Shown in pieces: positions 17,241 through 24,620 of a DNA stretch of 64,000 nucleotides. A program made the position numbers and the translations under genes. Where the stretch lies: contig OZ251577.1 in the NCBI GenBank assembly GCA_965243805.1, positions 930,001 through 994,000 on the forward strand, in the 5' to 3' direction. The notes under the pieces were generated by a model that did not search any database, was not told where the DNA came from, and saw only the letters and a list, made by a program, of their open reading frames with translations. Positions within the stretch are counted from its first letter, which is position 1. Every line of letters starts with the position of its first letter. Source of the DNA: CATQHQ01 sp965243805. Its GTDB lineage: Bacteria; Gemmatimonadota; Gemmatimonadetes; Longimicrobiales; Gaopeijiaceae.

Positions 17241-18626
17241 TCAATCTCGCTTCACTGGTGTCCGATGGGAAGTATCGCCGCGCACCGCAGCCATGAACTC
17301 GTCGCCCGTCTCGTGTTCGAGGACCGGGTCCGAGATGGCCGCCATTCGCCGGGTCGCGGTCACCTCTGGGAACTCTGGGGACGGATCGTCCAGCAGCGAT
17401 CCGGGGGCGCCCTTCAGATGGCGGTCGAAGAAGGCCAGCGTGAGCGCGTTGATGATGCGATGGCCGCGTGCGGGGTCAATCTCCGGCGACGTGCCTGGGA
17501 AGAAGAGCGGCAAGTCCGAGTAGCTGCCGTGGGTGGCACCGGCGATCGTCACGTCGTGCCACTGGGCGGTGGATGCGGTGGATGCGGCGAAGAGCGCAGA
17601 GTCGGTGCGTGCGATTTCTTCGATCAGGCGGTCCAGTGCGCGGGCGTTGGCGGCGGCGGCCTCGGCGTCGCCGTCTGCGGCGGGGGGCACGGGGCGGGAG
17701 CCGGCGTGCATGAGCATGAAGGGCTTGTCGACGCCGACGCGGGGCACTCCGCCGAAGAGTTGGCCGTCGTGGTTGACGGCGGCCTTCACCCGGTCGTCCA
17801 GCCGCGCCATCTCGATGGAGAGTGCGCCGCCGAACGACCATCCGTACATACCGATGCGCTCCAGGTCCAGTCGGCTTTGGAAGCGTCCCGCCTCGTTCAT
17901 CTCCTCGAGCCGGTCCAGCGCGAAGGCGGCGTCGGCGATCCACTGGGGGAAGTGGTGCTCGTCCAAGAAGGCCCATGCAACCATGGACTCTTCGTAGAGG
18001 TCCTCTCCCGGGAGCTCGGGAAAGGTCAGGGTGTCGGGCACCACGGACGCGCCGTCGGGGAGCGTCGTGGTCCGGTTCAGGCCGTTGTGGCCCACCGACA
18101 CGACGACGTAACCGTGGCTGGCCATCTCTTCGGTCGTGAACGTGCTGGTGAAGCGCGTCCAGCCGCCGCCGTGGTTGTAGACCAGGACCGGGAAGGGGCC
18201 GGCCGCCGCGGGCGCGTTCAGGGTGGCGTTGGTGCGCACGTGGGCGACCGGCACGAACTCCTCTCCGTCGCCGAACTCGGCCATGTCCTGGATGTAGAGA
18301 GCACCAGCGCCGTCCGCCTGGGTCGCCTGGGTCGTCGGGTACCACGCCCGTACGGCTATGGACCGAACGTCGGACGGATCCTTGGTGAAGGGCTCGCGCC
18401 GGTCCGGGTCGGTCCAGCGGTACTCCGCCATGCCGACGGCGTGGGGACCGGTGGGCGGCTGAAACGGGTATTCGGCAACGGCAGGCACTTCAGGCTCGCC
18501 GGCGGCGTCGGCGCGGGGCGGTTCGGGTTCGGGCTCCTGACCTCGTGGGCCGCAAGCCGTCGCCAGCACCCATGCGGTGGACAGCGCGACCGCCGCCGAT
18601 GCCTGGTGCCTGCAGAGCTTCTCCAC
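17241..18626 (-). CDS. Platelet-activating-factor acetylhydrolase-like lipoprotein with captured Rpn tail
   Basis: 461 residues from a GTG start. A lipobox (VLATAC) precedes an alpha/beta-hydrolase: PFPVLVYNHGGGW oxyanion region, nucleophile GMYGWSFGGALS, and a late His in TIAGATHGSYSD, followed by FFPGTSPEI and FFDRHLKG as in PAF-AH/dienelactone-hydrolase-like enzymes. It probably cleaves short esters outside the cytoplasm. The natural enzyme seems to end near LLDDPSPEF. The last about 45 residues (EVTATRRMAAISD, VLEHETGDEFMAAVRG) are homologous to the C-terminal end of the family B Rpn nucleases, so the gene has acquired a foreign 3' end. It is 9 bases downstream of the heptad-repeat gene on the same strand. 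Confidence 0.82.
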   Translation of the reverse strand: MEKLCRHQASAAVALSTAWVLATACGPRGQEPEPEPPRADAAGEPEVPAVAEYPFQPPTGPHAVGMAEYRWTDPDRREPFTKDPSDVRSIAVRAWYPTTQATQADGAGALYIQDMAEFGDGEEFVPVAHVRTNATLNAPAAAGPFPVLVYNHGGGWTRFTSTFTTEEMASHGYVVVSVGHNGLNRTTTLPDGASVVPDTLTFPELPGEDLYEESMVAWAFLDEHHFPQWIADAAFALDRLEEMNEAGRFQSRLDLERIGMYGWSFGGALSIEMARLDDRVKAAVNHDGQLFGGVPRVGVDKPFMLMHAGSRPVPPAADGDAEAAAANARALDRLIEEIARTDSALFAASTASTAQWHDVTIAGATHGSYSDLPLFFPGTSPEIDPARGHRIINALTLAFFDRHLKGAPGSLLDDPSPEFPEVTATRRMAAISDPVLEHETGDEFMAAVRGDTSHRTPVKRD

Positions 18627-18635
18627 GGCGTCGAG

Positions 18636-19346
18636 CTAACCGGGCCCGGACTGCTTCTGGGTCATGCTCAACAGCAATCTTTCCATGCGGTCAAAGCCCT
18701 GGCGCATCTCGGTCTTCACGTCGTCGATCTGCTTGACCAGATCGGCCTTCACATCGTCGATCCGCTTGACGAGCTCGGTCTTGGTCTCCTCAATCCGCCG
18801 GTCGATTCGGTCGTTGGTGGAGTCGATCCGGTCGTTGGTGCTGCGGTTGGTGATGTCGATCCGCTGGTTGGTGGAGTCGATCCGCCGGTTGGTGGTGTCG
18901 ATCCGCCGGTTGGTGTCGCTGATTCGGTCGTTGGTGTCCCTGATCCGGTCGTTCAGGCGGCTCTCTGCCATGTGGATTTCCCGCCGGATGAACCAGTACA
19001 GGCCCGCAGCCGCCAACAGCAGTCGCAGCACCGCTGCAGTGGGTTCCGACCATTGGGAGGCACTCGCGGGGGCCGTACCTCCGAGGACCGAGGGAATCCC
19101 CATCGCAATGGCGAATGCGACCACGTGCTCCCGCGCTGCGACCCACGCCAGCCCACCGCCTAGAAGGAGCAGCAGCAAGCCTCGACGCTTCTTCAGCCAG
19201 GGCCACGCTCTGCGGAACACGCCGACCTTGGCTTCGGCTCGCTCGGGAGCGACTGACGGCTCCGAGCCGGCGGTCGTGGCGGATCGGGCCGGCTCAACTT
19301 GGTTGTGCAAGGGGCCGGCGGCTTGAATGGTGGTTGATCTGGCCAT
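18636..19346 (-). CDS. Membrane protein with 7-residue coiled-coil repeats
   Basis: 236 residues. A basic, Ala-rich cytoplasmic start is followed by two hydrophobic segments (GLLLLLLGGGLAWVAA and AAVLRLLLAAAGLYWFI). About a dozen 7-residue units of the NDRIRDT / NRRIDTT type follow, then IDDVKADLVKQ units and MRQGFDRMERLLLSM. The 21-nt DNA period gives a regular heptad, so a left-handed coiled coil is predicted. The ATG at 19346 follows a GGAGGAG box at good spacing. A partial copy of the 5' coding region lies at 24478-24560, and its upstream flank (GCGAGTCCGGTCGGG) recurs near 26200. Function is unknown. Confidence 0.75.
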   Translation of the reverse strand: MARSTTIQAAGPLHNQVEPARSATTAGSEPSVAPERAEAKVGVFRRAWPWLKKRRGLLLLLLGGGLAWVAAREHVVAFAIAMGIPSVLGGTAPASASQWSEPTAAVLRLLLAAAGLYWFIRREIHMAESRLNDRIRDTNDRISDTNRRIDTTNRRIDSTNQRIDITNRSTNDRIDSTNDRIDRRIEETKTELVKRIDDVKADLVKQIDDVKTEMRQGFDRMERLLLSMTQKQSGPG

Positions 19347-19449
19347 CGTGTTGTCTCCTCCGTTGAGTTCGGGCGAGCCCGACCGGACTCGCTGGGGTGG
19401 TGAATGTAGCCCAGCGGTCAAGGGCCGGATCGGGGTCCGTGCCCGCTTG

Positions 19450-19560
19450 AAGTGGGCTTCACCGCCGCCACCGCTCCCCGCTACTTTGGATCGTACCGAC
19501 CGTGGAGACCCACGTCAACCAGGAAGTAGCTCAACACCCGCTCCACCTCTCTGGGGGCGG
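19450..19560 (-). other. Fragment of family B Rpn nuclease gene
   Basis: The stretch reading (on +) TTGGATCGTACCGACCGTGG, then ACCCACGTCAACCAGG and AGTAGCTCAACACCCGCTCC matches the middle of the family B Rpn genes, for example 46230-46295. Both flanks diverge and the frame is not maintained, so it is a relic. The rest of 19347-19620 shows nothing else I can identify. Confidence 0.7.
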
Positions 19561-19620
19561 CGGCTTCCGTACCGGGCGGCCAGGATCCGAGCCGCGGGAC
19601 GGGGCCCGCCCTCGCTACCG

Positions 19621-20751
19621 CTATCGCAGAACTAGTATGAGTTCCTTGATTCCCTGACGTGCTGCCCTATTCCGTGTATTGCCGCCAAGCGTACTAAACC
19701 GCCCCCTGACCTCGTACCTCTTGACGTCAAAGTGCTCCCTGGCTTCCGCTTCCACCATTTCTCCAGACAAACCATTGCTGCATAGTCCAGCTGGAAACGT
19801 CACTACGGCTCGGCATCCGTTGCCGGCCAACGAGTGCAGCAACCTACGAACTTCTTCTGCCGCCGCCGATTGTTGGCTATACAAAGACGTTGGCCGCTCG
19901 GACCTAGGCGGATATCGTCCAGTACCTTGAACCAAGCCGCATTTTCCAGTTGCGACTGTCTCCAGCACATGATAAAACCGACTGTACTGTACAGACGAGT
20001 ACGGCGGGTCCACAAACACCAGGTCGCCGTCAGCCAGTCTGGTCGCAAGAACGTTGGCGTCCGACCGTACCGCGCTCCCTGTGTGTTGGGCGTACCGTCC
20101 CGCCAATTTCTCCACTGTGCGCCGGGCATACACGAGTGGATCGCGTAGCCACGCCTCCCGAAGGTACTTGCCGGCCGTCGCGTTTGCCTTAAACGGTTGG
20201 GCCGTATGACCAGGTGCCGCCGCACAACAACTTGCCGATATAATCGTAGCCGCCAAACAAACGGTCCTGATCTGTGGCTCCGCAGGCAGCATGCGCAACA
20301 TCGCATCAAACGTCATCGCTTGCCTTGGACTAAAGTAGTAGCCTCCGTACGCCGCCCAGATCGGCCCGGCGCTTCTGCCCGCCACAGAACACAATGCCCT
20401 GGCGCGTGTGCACCACGACTCGATTGTCGATCCGTTCCGGTCAAGATCACAAGCCTCCTTCCAGCCCCTGGTTCGACTCCGACTCCGGACCACGCGCCTA
20501 AACCAATCCCGTTCAATACGTCCAACGTCGAACGTGTTGGTTCTTTCGACAACCGCCCTAGCCAATACACACGCGTATTCCTGCAAGTCACTCGCCAGCA
20601 CTCGCTGGCCGAGCTCGGAAGCCGCAAACCAGGACACAGATCCGCTCCCGGAAAACAAGTCCACGATCCGAGCCGCCGTCCTCGCCTCATTGGCTAAGAC
20701 TTCGCCAAGGCCATTCAGCAACATTTGCCGCTTGGAACCCATGTACTTCAC
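19621..20751 (-). CDS. D12-class N6-adenine DNA methyltransferase
   Basis: 376 residues. The N-terminus KYMGSKRQML and the AdoMet motif FSGSGS at 33-38 are those of MT_D12 (Dam/EcoRV-like) enzymes. The catalytic motif DPPY is at 248-251, followed by SSVQYSRFYHVLE. It should methylate adenine N6 within a short site that cannot be predicted here. The GTG start at 20751 overlaps the TGA of the upstream gene by four bases (GTGA), so the two are translationally coupled. The segment 85-190 is longer than in Dam and may hold the target recognition domain. It is the last gene of a three-gene leftward operon with the 441-aa unknown and the DGQHR protein, consistent with a modification-based defence system. 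GC is lower than the flanking chromosomal genes. Confidence 0.88.
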   Translation of the reverse strand: MKYMGSKRQMLLNGLGEVLANEARTAARIVDLFSGSGSVSWFAASELGQRVLASDLQEYACVLARAVVERTNTFDVGRIERDWFRRVVRSRSRTRGWKEACDLDRNGSTIESWCTRARALCSVAGRSAGPIWAAYGGYYFSPRQAMTFDAMLRMLPAEPQIRTVCLAATIISASCCAAAPGHTAQPFKANATAGKYLREAWLRDPLVYARRTVEKLAGRYAQHTGSAVRSDANVLATRLADGDLVFVDPPYSSVQYSRFYHVLETVATGKCGLVQGTGRYPPRSERPTSLYSQQSAAAEEVRRLLHSLAGNGCRAVVTFPAGLCSNGLSGEMVEAEAREHFDVKRYEVRGRFSTLGGNTRNRAARQGIKELILVLR

Positions 20752-22073
20752 AAGCCTAGCCCCCAGAGGAATATCCGCTCTGTAGTCGTGAGTGTGGTCA
20801 CGGCATCACCGTGATCTCGCCACATCTCGTAGTAGCACCCCCCACGGCGCCGCCAGTAATCGATCTCCTGGATTGAGTCGTCGACATCGTCCCAGAGATC
20901 TGAGAACTCTTCGGGTGGTTCATTGTCTGGCCACAAGTGCCTCCTCATTCGCAAGTCGTTCAACCAAAAGCTTAGCACTTGCCGTGCGTCACCACCACTC
21001 ACAGCTAACAATTCGGCTACGCTTCCTGTCGCAAGCCGTAAAAGCAGCAGTGCCCTCGTCAGCAACTGATGGGAGTCATATGCCTTCATCGACGCTTGAG
21101 CGACAAAGTCGTCAGTGTCTTGATCGTCCGCCATAAGAACATCATGCCAATAGCGGTTCTGGGACCCTGACAGCGCCAAGCCTTCCGTCATCCTGCGTAT
21201 CGCCTCCGTTCGGGGGTTGGGGGCCTCATGAACCTCCGAGATCACTGCTAGACCCGGTTGGTCGCCTGACGATTCATCAAGCAGTTGGCCCAATGCTTGT
21301 CGGAGCAAGGAACGATCCAGCACCGCAAAACCGTCCGCACCATGCGGTTCAACCAGCCTCCACATGGCAATCAACATGTCCGCGACCTGGCGGGCGGGCC
21401 TGGGCCCTTCGGTCAACAACGCAGTCGGGCTATAGCTGGCCCGATTCCTTGACCATCTGTCGTCTGGATCACGGTAGAAGTTCCTGCTCCAGTCATTCAT
21501 CCACTTGTCGGTGACGTGTTTCGCAATGCCGTGGAGGAGAGGTGCAGTCCAGTCAGCCAAGGTGTTGCGACCGGGCTGGATGACGTCTAAGAAGACACAG
21601 TAGTTGGTGTGTCTGCACAGCAAGGACAGGGCCTTCCATGCAAACTTGTGAGTGCCCATGCGAGGCAACGCGGTATTGCAGGCACCCGTCGTAGTGACGA
21701 TTGCGTGACGGTTATGCATAACCGCTATTCCATGGACGGCGAGAAAGGACATTGCAGCTCGCAGTTCCGCATAGTAGCTATGATGTCGTGCTACAGCAAA
21801 ATTTGCGGACGCCTCTGCAACAAGTGCCTGCGACAAGTACGACCATCCGTCGTAGCAATGGTGGAGCGCAGACACCGCAACATACTCGGAAACATGGCTA
21901 GCCTTGGGGCACCGGCCGTCTCGAAACTCGGCGACCATGTCCTTGGGACTGTCGGGATCAAGCCAACGGCCCCGGGGCCAATAGTCGGTGCTTGCTCGAA
22001 GCAGGGCGTCGGTGACGGCACCAGAGTCTGCTTCAGCGATGCCCTTGCCTAGGCTGCAATCGGTCACGGCCAC
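20748..22073 (-). CDS. Unknown 441-aa protein between DGQHR protein and adenine methylase
   Basis: I do not recognise the family. From a GTG at 22073 the protein is predicted soluble and largely helical, without a signal peptide or clear membrane segment. Notable features: RHHSYYAELRAAMSFLAVHG near residues 96-115, whose His pair and buried helix recur as a motif-like unit; many Trp (LADWTAPLL, KWMNDWSRNFY, FLWGLGL at the end); and an acidic PPEEFSDLWDDVDDS segment near 400. It starts 9 bases after the stop of the DGQHR gene and overlaps the methylase start by four bases. Such tight coupling implies a shared role, perhaps effector or specificity partner. No nuclease, ATPase or HEPN motif is certain. 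Confidence 0.75.
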   Translation of the reverse strand: MAVTDCSLGKGIAEADSGAVTDALLRASTDYWPRGRWLDPDSPKDMVAEFRDGRCPKASHVSEYVAVSALHHCYDGWSYLSQALVAEASANFAVARHHSYYAELRAAMSFLAVHGIAVMHNRHAIVTTTGACNTALPRMGTHKFAWKALSLLCRHTNYCVFLDVIQPGRNTLADWTAPLLHGIAKHVTDKWMNDWSRNFYRDPDDRWSRNRASYSPTALLTEGPRPARQVADMLIAMWRLVEPHGADGFAVLDRSLLRQALGQLLDESSGDQPGLAVISEVHEAPNPRTEAIRRMTEGLALSGSQNRYWHDVLMADDQDTDDFVAQASMKAYDSHQLLTRALLLLRLATGSVAELLAVSGGDARQVLSFWLNDLRMRRHLWPDNEPPEEFSDLWDDVDDSIQEIDYWRRRGGCYYEMWRDHGDAVTTLTTTERIFLWGLGL

Positions 22074-22082
22074 AGCAGTAGC

Positions 22083-22955
22083 TTATGACAAGTCGTAGCC
22101 GAGGCCGGAACAGACCGTCTTGGCCGCGGTTGCAACCCACCCGTCGCCTCTAGACAGGTGCAACAGTACATCCTCTCTCATCCGCCTGTAACCGCTACTG
22201 CCGCGAAAACTCTGCTTCAAGTTTCGGAGCTCCTCTCTGTCCCTGACGCCGGGCGCGCTGGATGCCCTCCAGTCGTAGGTGCAGAGAGCCTGGCCGAGGT
22301 CACGAGCGAGTCTACCGAGGTGGGTGGTACGCAGCCCGGCGACAATCTTCTGCACTCGATCGGCCTCACTTGGGGTGACTAGCTCCGCGGGGCTCTCGTC
22401 GGCCTCGTTGAGCCAGGCAAGGGTGAAATCGGGCCGACGGACAAAAAAGATGTCGTTGGCAACTTGCAGAACTGTGCGGACGCCTTGATCCTGATTTAGC
22501 AAATTGTGTCGTCCAAAGAACGCGGGATCGCCGCCATCCTGCACGCTGGAGGCGTTTCGGAGGGCGGCGGCCCAGGTGCCGCGGAACCCCTCAATAGCAT
22601 CTTGCAGTTCAAGCCCAATGACGATCAGAAATGCTGCCTGTGTATAGAGGTCCCAAGGCAGTACTTGTCGGTCAGGATACTTGGTGCCGTACAGCCCGCC
22701 GATGCTTATTCTCTGTCCCACCCATTTCTTGACGAAAGATGCGAGCAACGCTCTAATCCATGCAGCTTGCGTCACTTGCAGTTCGCGGTGGCCGGGATCG
22801 CCCAGCATATTGATGCGGTGGTGCCATGGGCTAATGGGCGTCGCCCATAGAAGATCGACCAACTCCTGGGCGCGGGTTTCCCGGTAGATCAAGTGGGCCC
22901 TCGAAACGGGTGAGCCACTCCTCGTTGCGAAGGAGAGGATATAGGTCAAATGCAA
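22083..22955 (-). CDS. DGQHR-domain protein, 3' half (frameshifted)
   Basis: The real homology begins at LIYRETRAQELVDLL (from about 22905 leftward). The first about 22 residues of this open frame are out-of-phase sequence. From there it reads as the natural continuation of the DGQHR protein encoded by the overlapping frame at 22831-23664: RINMLG, TQAAWIRALLASFVKKW, ISIGGLYGT, QAAFLIVIGLE, and NLLNQDQGVRTVLQVANDI. Dropping one C from GGGCCC near 22900 joins RFEG directly to HLIYRETRAQ, giving one protein of roughly 500-525 residues. Its stop lies 9 bases before the 441-aa gene. Whether the shift is real or a sequencing error cannot be told from one sequence. Confidence 0.75.
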   Translation of the reverse strand: MHLTYILSFATRSGSPVSRAHLIYRETRAQELVDLLWATPISPWHHRINMLGDPGHRELQVTQAAWIRALLASFVKKWVGQRISIGGLYGTKYPDRQVLPWDLYTQAAFLIVIGLELQDAIEGFRGTWAAALRNASSVQDGGDPAFFGRHNLLNQDQGVRTVLQVANDIFFVRRPDFTLAWLNEADESPAELVTPSEADRVQKIVAGLRTTHLGRLARDLGQALCTYDWRASSAPGVRDREELRNLKQSFRGSSGYRRMREDVLLHLSRGDGWVATAAKTVCSGLGYDLS

Positions 22956-23664
22956 GACTCCGGTTGATCTTCTTGGGCTTGATGTTGATGGTGTAGAAAA
23001 GATAAGCCTGCCAGCTGAGGTCGAGGTTGACGAAGGCTACCACCGGAACTTCAAAGTGGGTAGCTGTGCCTTCACTGAAGGCCCAAAGGCGGTGTTGGCC
23101 GTCAATGACTTCGATAGGTGGTAAAGTCTTGTATGTCCATCCACGACGGAAGTTATCTGGAAGCTCGACTAATGCTGTCGAATCGGGCCGGTCAATCACC
23201 TTGACGACATCGGCAGGTTCTATCTGGACGCCGTTGCGGCCACTGCCGTCGACCAGAAGATTGACGACAATAGCTGTCGGGAGCCAGCCAGGTTGGCGAA
23301 GGTCGTTGAAACGACCTGACTTGCGCTGAGCCTTGCTGAGGTCGGACCAGGGATATCCGGCACGCACATGGCGCTGGATCGCAGCGGATCGCTGTGGCTC
23401 GTGGCGCCGCTGGATCCCGAGGTCATCTCTCGCGTGGCGGCGGTCGGCAGTGCGACGGTAAATGCCGCTCAATAGCTTGAGATCGGCGGCGGACATGCTG
23501 AACTGGTAGAACCACTTGGGGGGATAGGAGCGATACTCGTCGTCGTTCCAATGGATGTCATCCCATTCGGGCATCCACTGCTGCACCTTCACGGCCGGAA
23601 TCCGCCGCCGGGCGGATGGGGTCGAAGCCGGCGAGCGGTGCGAAGACGGGGAGCCGACTGCCAT
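22831..23664 (-). CDS. DGQHR-domain protein, 5' half (frameshifted)
   Basis: The DGQHR motif (codons at 23089-23103) lies in LPPIEVIDGQHRLWAFSEG, followed by FVNLDLSWQAYLFYTINIKP and NRSLAFDLYPLLRNEEWLTRFEG. This is the DGQHR/DndB-like superfamily: DndB itself regulates the phosphorothioation genes, and other members occur in defence loci. Residues after RFEG are out of phase because of the frameshift near 22900; the true protein continues in 22083-22955. The start is uncertain: ATG 23664, GTG 23590-23592 (KVQQWMPEWDD) or ATG 23574. The shorter ones fit the family better, because sequence upstream of 23664 includes an Rpn fragment. It is the first gene of the operon with the unknown protein and the adenine methylase. 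Confidence 0.75.
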   Translation of the reverse strand: MAVGSPSSHRSPASTPSARRRIPAVKVQQWMPEWDDIHWNDDEYRSYPPKWFYQFSMSAADLKLLSGIYRRTADRRHARDDLGIQRRHEPQRSAAIQRHVRAGYPWSDLSKAQRKSGRFNDLRQPGWLPTAIVVNLLVDGSGRNGVQIEPADVVKVIDRPDSTALVELPDNFRRGWTYKTLPPIEVIDGQHRLWAFSEGTATHFEVPVVAFVNLDLSWQAYLFYTINIKPKKINRSLAFDLYPLLRNEEWLTRFEGPLDLPGNPRPGVGRSSMGDAH

Positions 23665-23768
23665 AAAGAACCTCGGGCTTGGAGGCATGAGGGGCGGCGT
23701 ACTTGGTGCTCGAGGAAAGTAGGGTTCGAGGGGGTGGCAGGGCAAGGACGCTCCTGCGGGATCCACGA

Positions 23769-23832
23769 TCATCGGCAGTCGAAGACCTCGACGAACGCCT
23801 CCGGCGTCCGCGCCCGCTCCAAGTGGCTCTCG
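23769..23832 (-). other. Fragment of family B Rpn nuclease gene
   Basis: On the + strand CGACGAACGCCTCCGGCGTC and the following CGCTCCAAGTGGCT correspond to the LERARTPEAFVEVF segment of the family B Rpn proteins (compare 46155-46210). Only about 65 bases remain. It sits in the leader of the DGQHR operon and could have displaced the original promoter. Confidence 0.65.
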
Positions 23833-23944
23833 GCTGGCGAAGCGCATTCCGACCCCAACTCGCCGGGAAGTTCGAGCCGGATGTCCTGGACCGAATCGAG
23901 CGTCTCCTGGGATTCGGCTCCGTGGCAAAACAGGAGGAGCCACG

Positions 23945-24171
23945 ATGAAGACTCCGGTTCGCGTCGTCCACGACACAAGCGTGCTGATCTCGGCACTCGT
24001 GCTGTCTGCCAGTAACCGTTTCTCGAGCTAGCCCTCACCGGAGAGGCCGACGCTCTCGTTGCGAGCGACCACCACCTTCTTGAACTCGCGCCAAAGTTCT
24101 CCGTGCCCATCCTTACCCCACGACAGTTTCGCGAATGGCTGCGAGAAAGGCCGACGTCGGTTCAGCGCTAG
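23945..24171 (+). pseudogene. PIN-family toxin (COG1569-like) with internal deletion
   Basis: A strong AGGAGGAG box precedes ATG at 23945. The N-terminus VRVVHDTSVLISALV is a PIN domain start with its first catalytic Asp. After about 26 residues the frame jumps: CGTTTCTCGAGCTAG reads as a stop, but one added base gives RFLELALTGEADALVASDHH, then LLEL and SVPILTPRQFREWL, the conserved end of the same family. So about 80 central residues and one base have been lost. It cannot encode an active nuclease because the central acidic residues are gone. Its usual AbrB-like partner lies convergently at 24168-24407. Confidence 0.75.
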
Positions 24172-24407
24172 ACCTCATCCCGGGCAGCGGAACTGCGTGC
24201 CCACTCCACGGCGTCGTTGACGTCTTCCTCGGTGATGCCCATCGCCGCCAGCTTGGCTCGAACCGCAGCGGCGCGAACAACCTCTACGGGCGTCAGGACG
24301 ATGCGACCGTTCTCCACGGTCACTTCGACGTACTCCGTCCCTTCGAGTCCGCCAGTCACGGCCTCGGGCAACGTGATTTGGTTGTCGGGTGTCAGTCGCG
24401 CCAGCAT
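24168..24407 (-). CDS. AbrB/MazE-type antitoxin-like DNA-binding protein
   Basis: 79 residues. The swapped-hairpin AbrB start MLARLTPDNQITLPEAV is followed by YVEVTVENGRIVLTPVEV and a helical C-terminus AKLAAMGITEEDVNDAVEWARSS. In the family this protein is encoded just upstream of a COG1569 PIN toxin in the same direction. Here it faces the toxin remnant tail to tail, with a four-base overlap, so a local inversion or rearrangement has separated the pair. It is intact and may still repress its own promoter, but it has no complete toxin nearby. Confidence 0.85.
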   Translation of the reverse strand: MLARLTPDNQITLPEAVTGGLEGTEYVEVTVENGRIVLTPVEVVRAAAVRAKLAAMGITEEDVNDAVEWARSSAARDEV

Positions 24408-24477
24408 TAGCCTTCGCTCCGTTGCGAGTAGAGGGCATGGAAGTATAGCCTCCGACTCTGCTTGATCGCAAGCTTCC

Positions 24478-24560
24478 GATAGGGGCGACTGACGGCTTCC
24501 GAGCCGGCGTTCGCAGCGGATCGCGCCGGTTCTACTTGGTCGTGCACGAGGGCGGCTTAA
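24478..24560 (-). repeat. Partial copy of the 5' coding region of the 18636 gene
   Basis: The segment containing GACTGACGGCTTCCGAGCCG, CGGATCGCGCCGG and ACTTGGTCGTGCA aligns at roughly 80% by eye with 19246-19330, the codons for HNQVEPARSATTAGSEPSV. Frameshifts and a stop make it a relic. The remainder of 24408-24620 has no recognisable gene. Confidence 0.6.
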
Positions 24561-24620
24561 ACGGAAGGCCCGATCACGACGGCCACGGGGCGCGTTGGAC
24601 CTGTCGTGACCGACTGGCGG

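Noticed and set aside
22895..22910. Programmed frameshift in the DGQHR gene
   Set aside because: GGGCCCA is not a known slippery heptamer and I see no stimulatory structure. Mutation or sequencing error is simpler.
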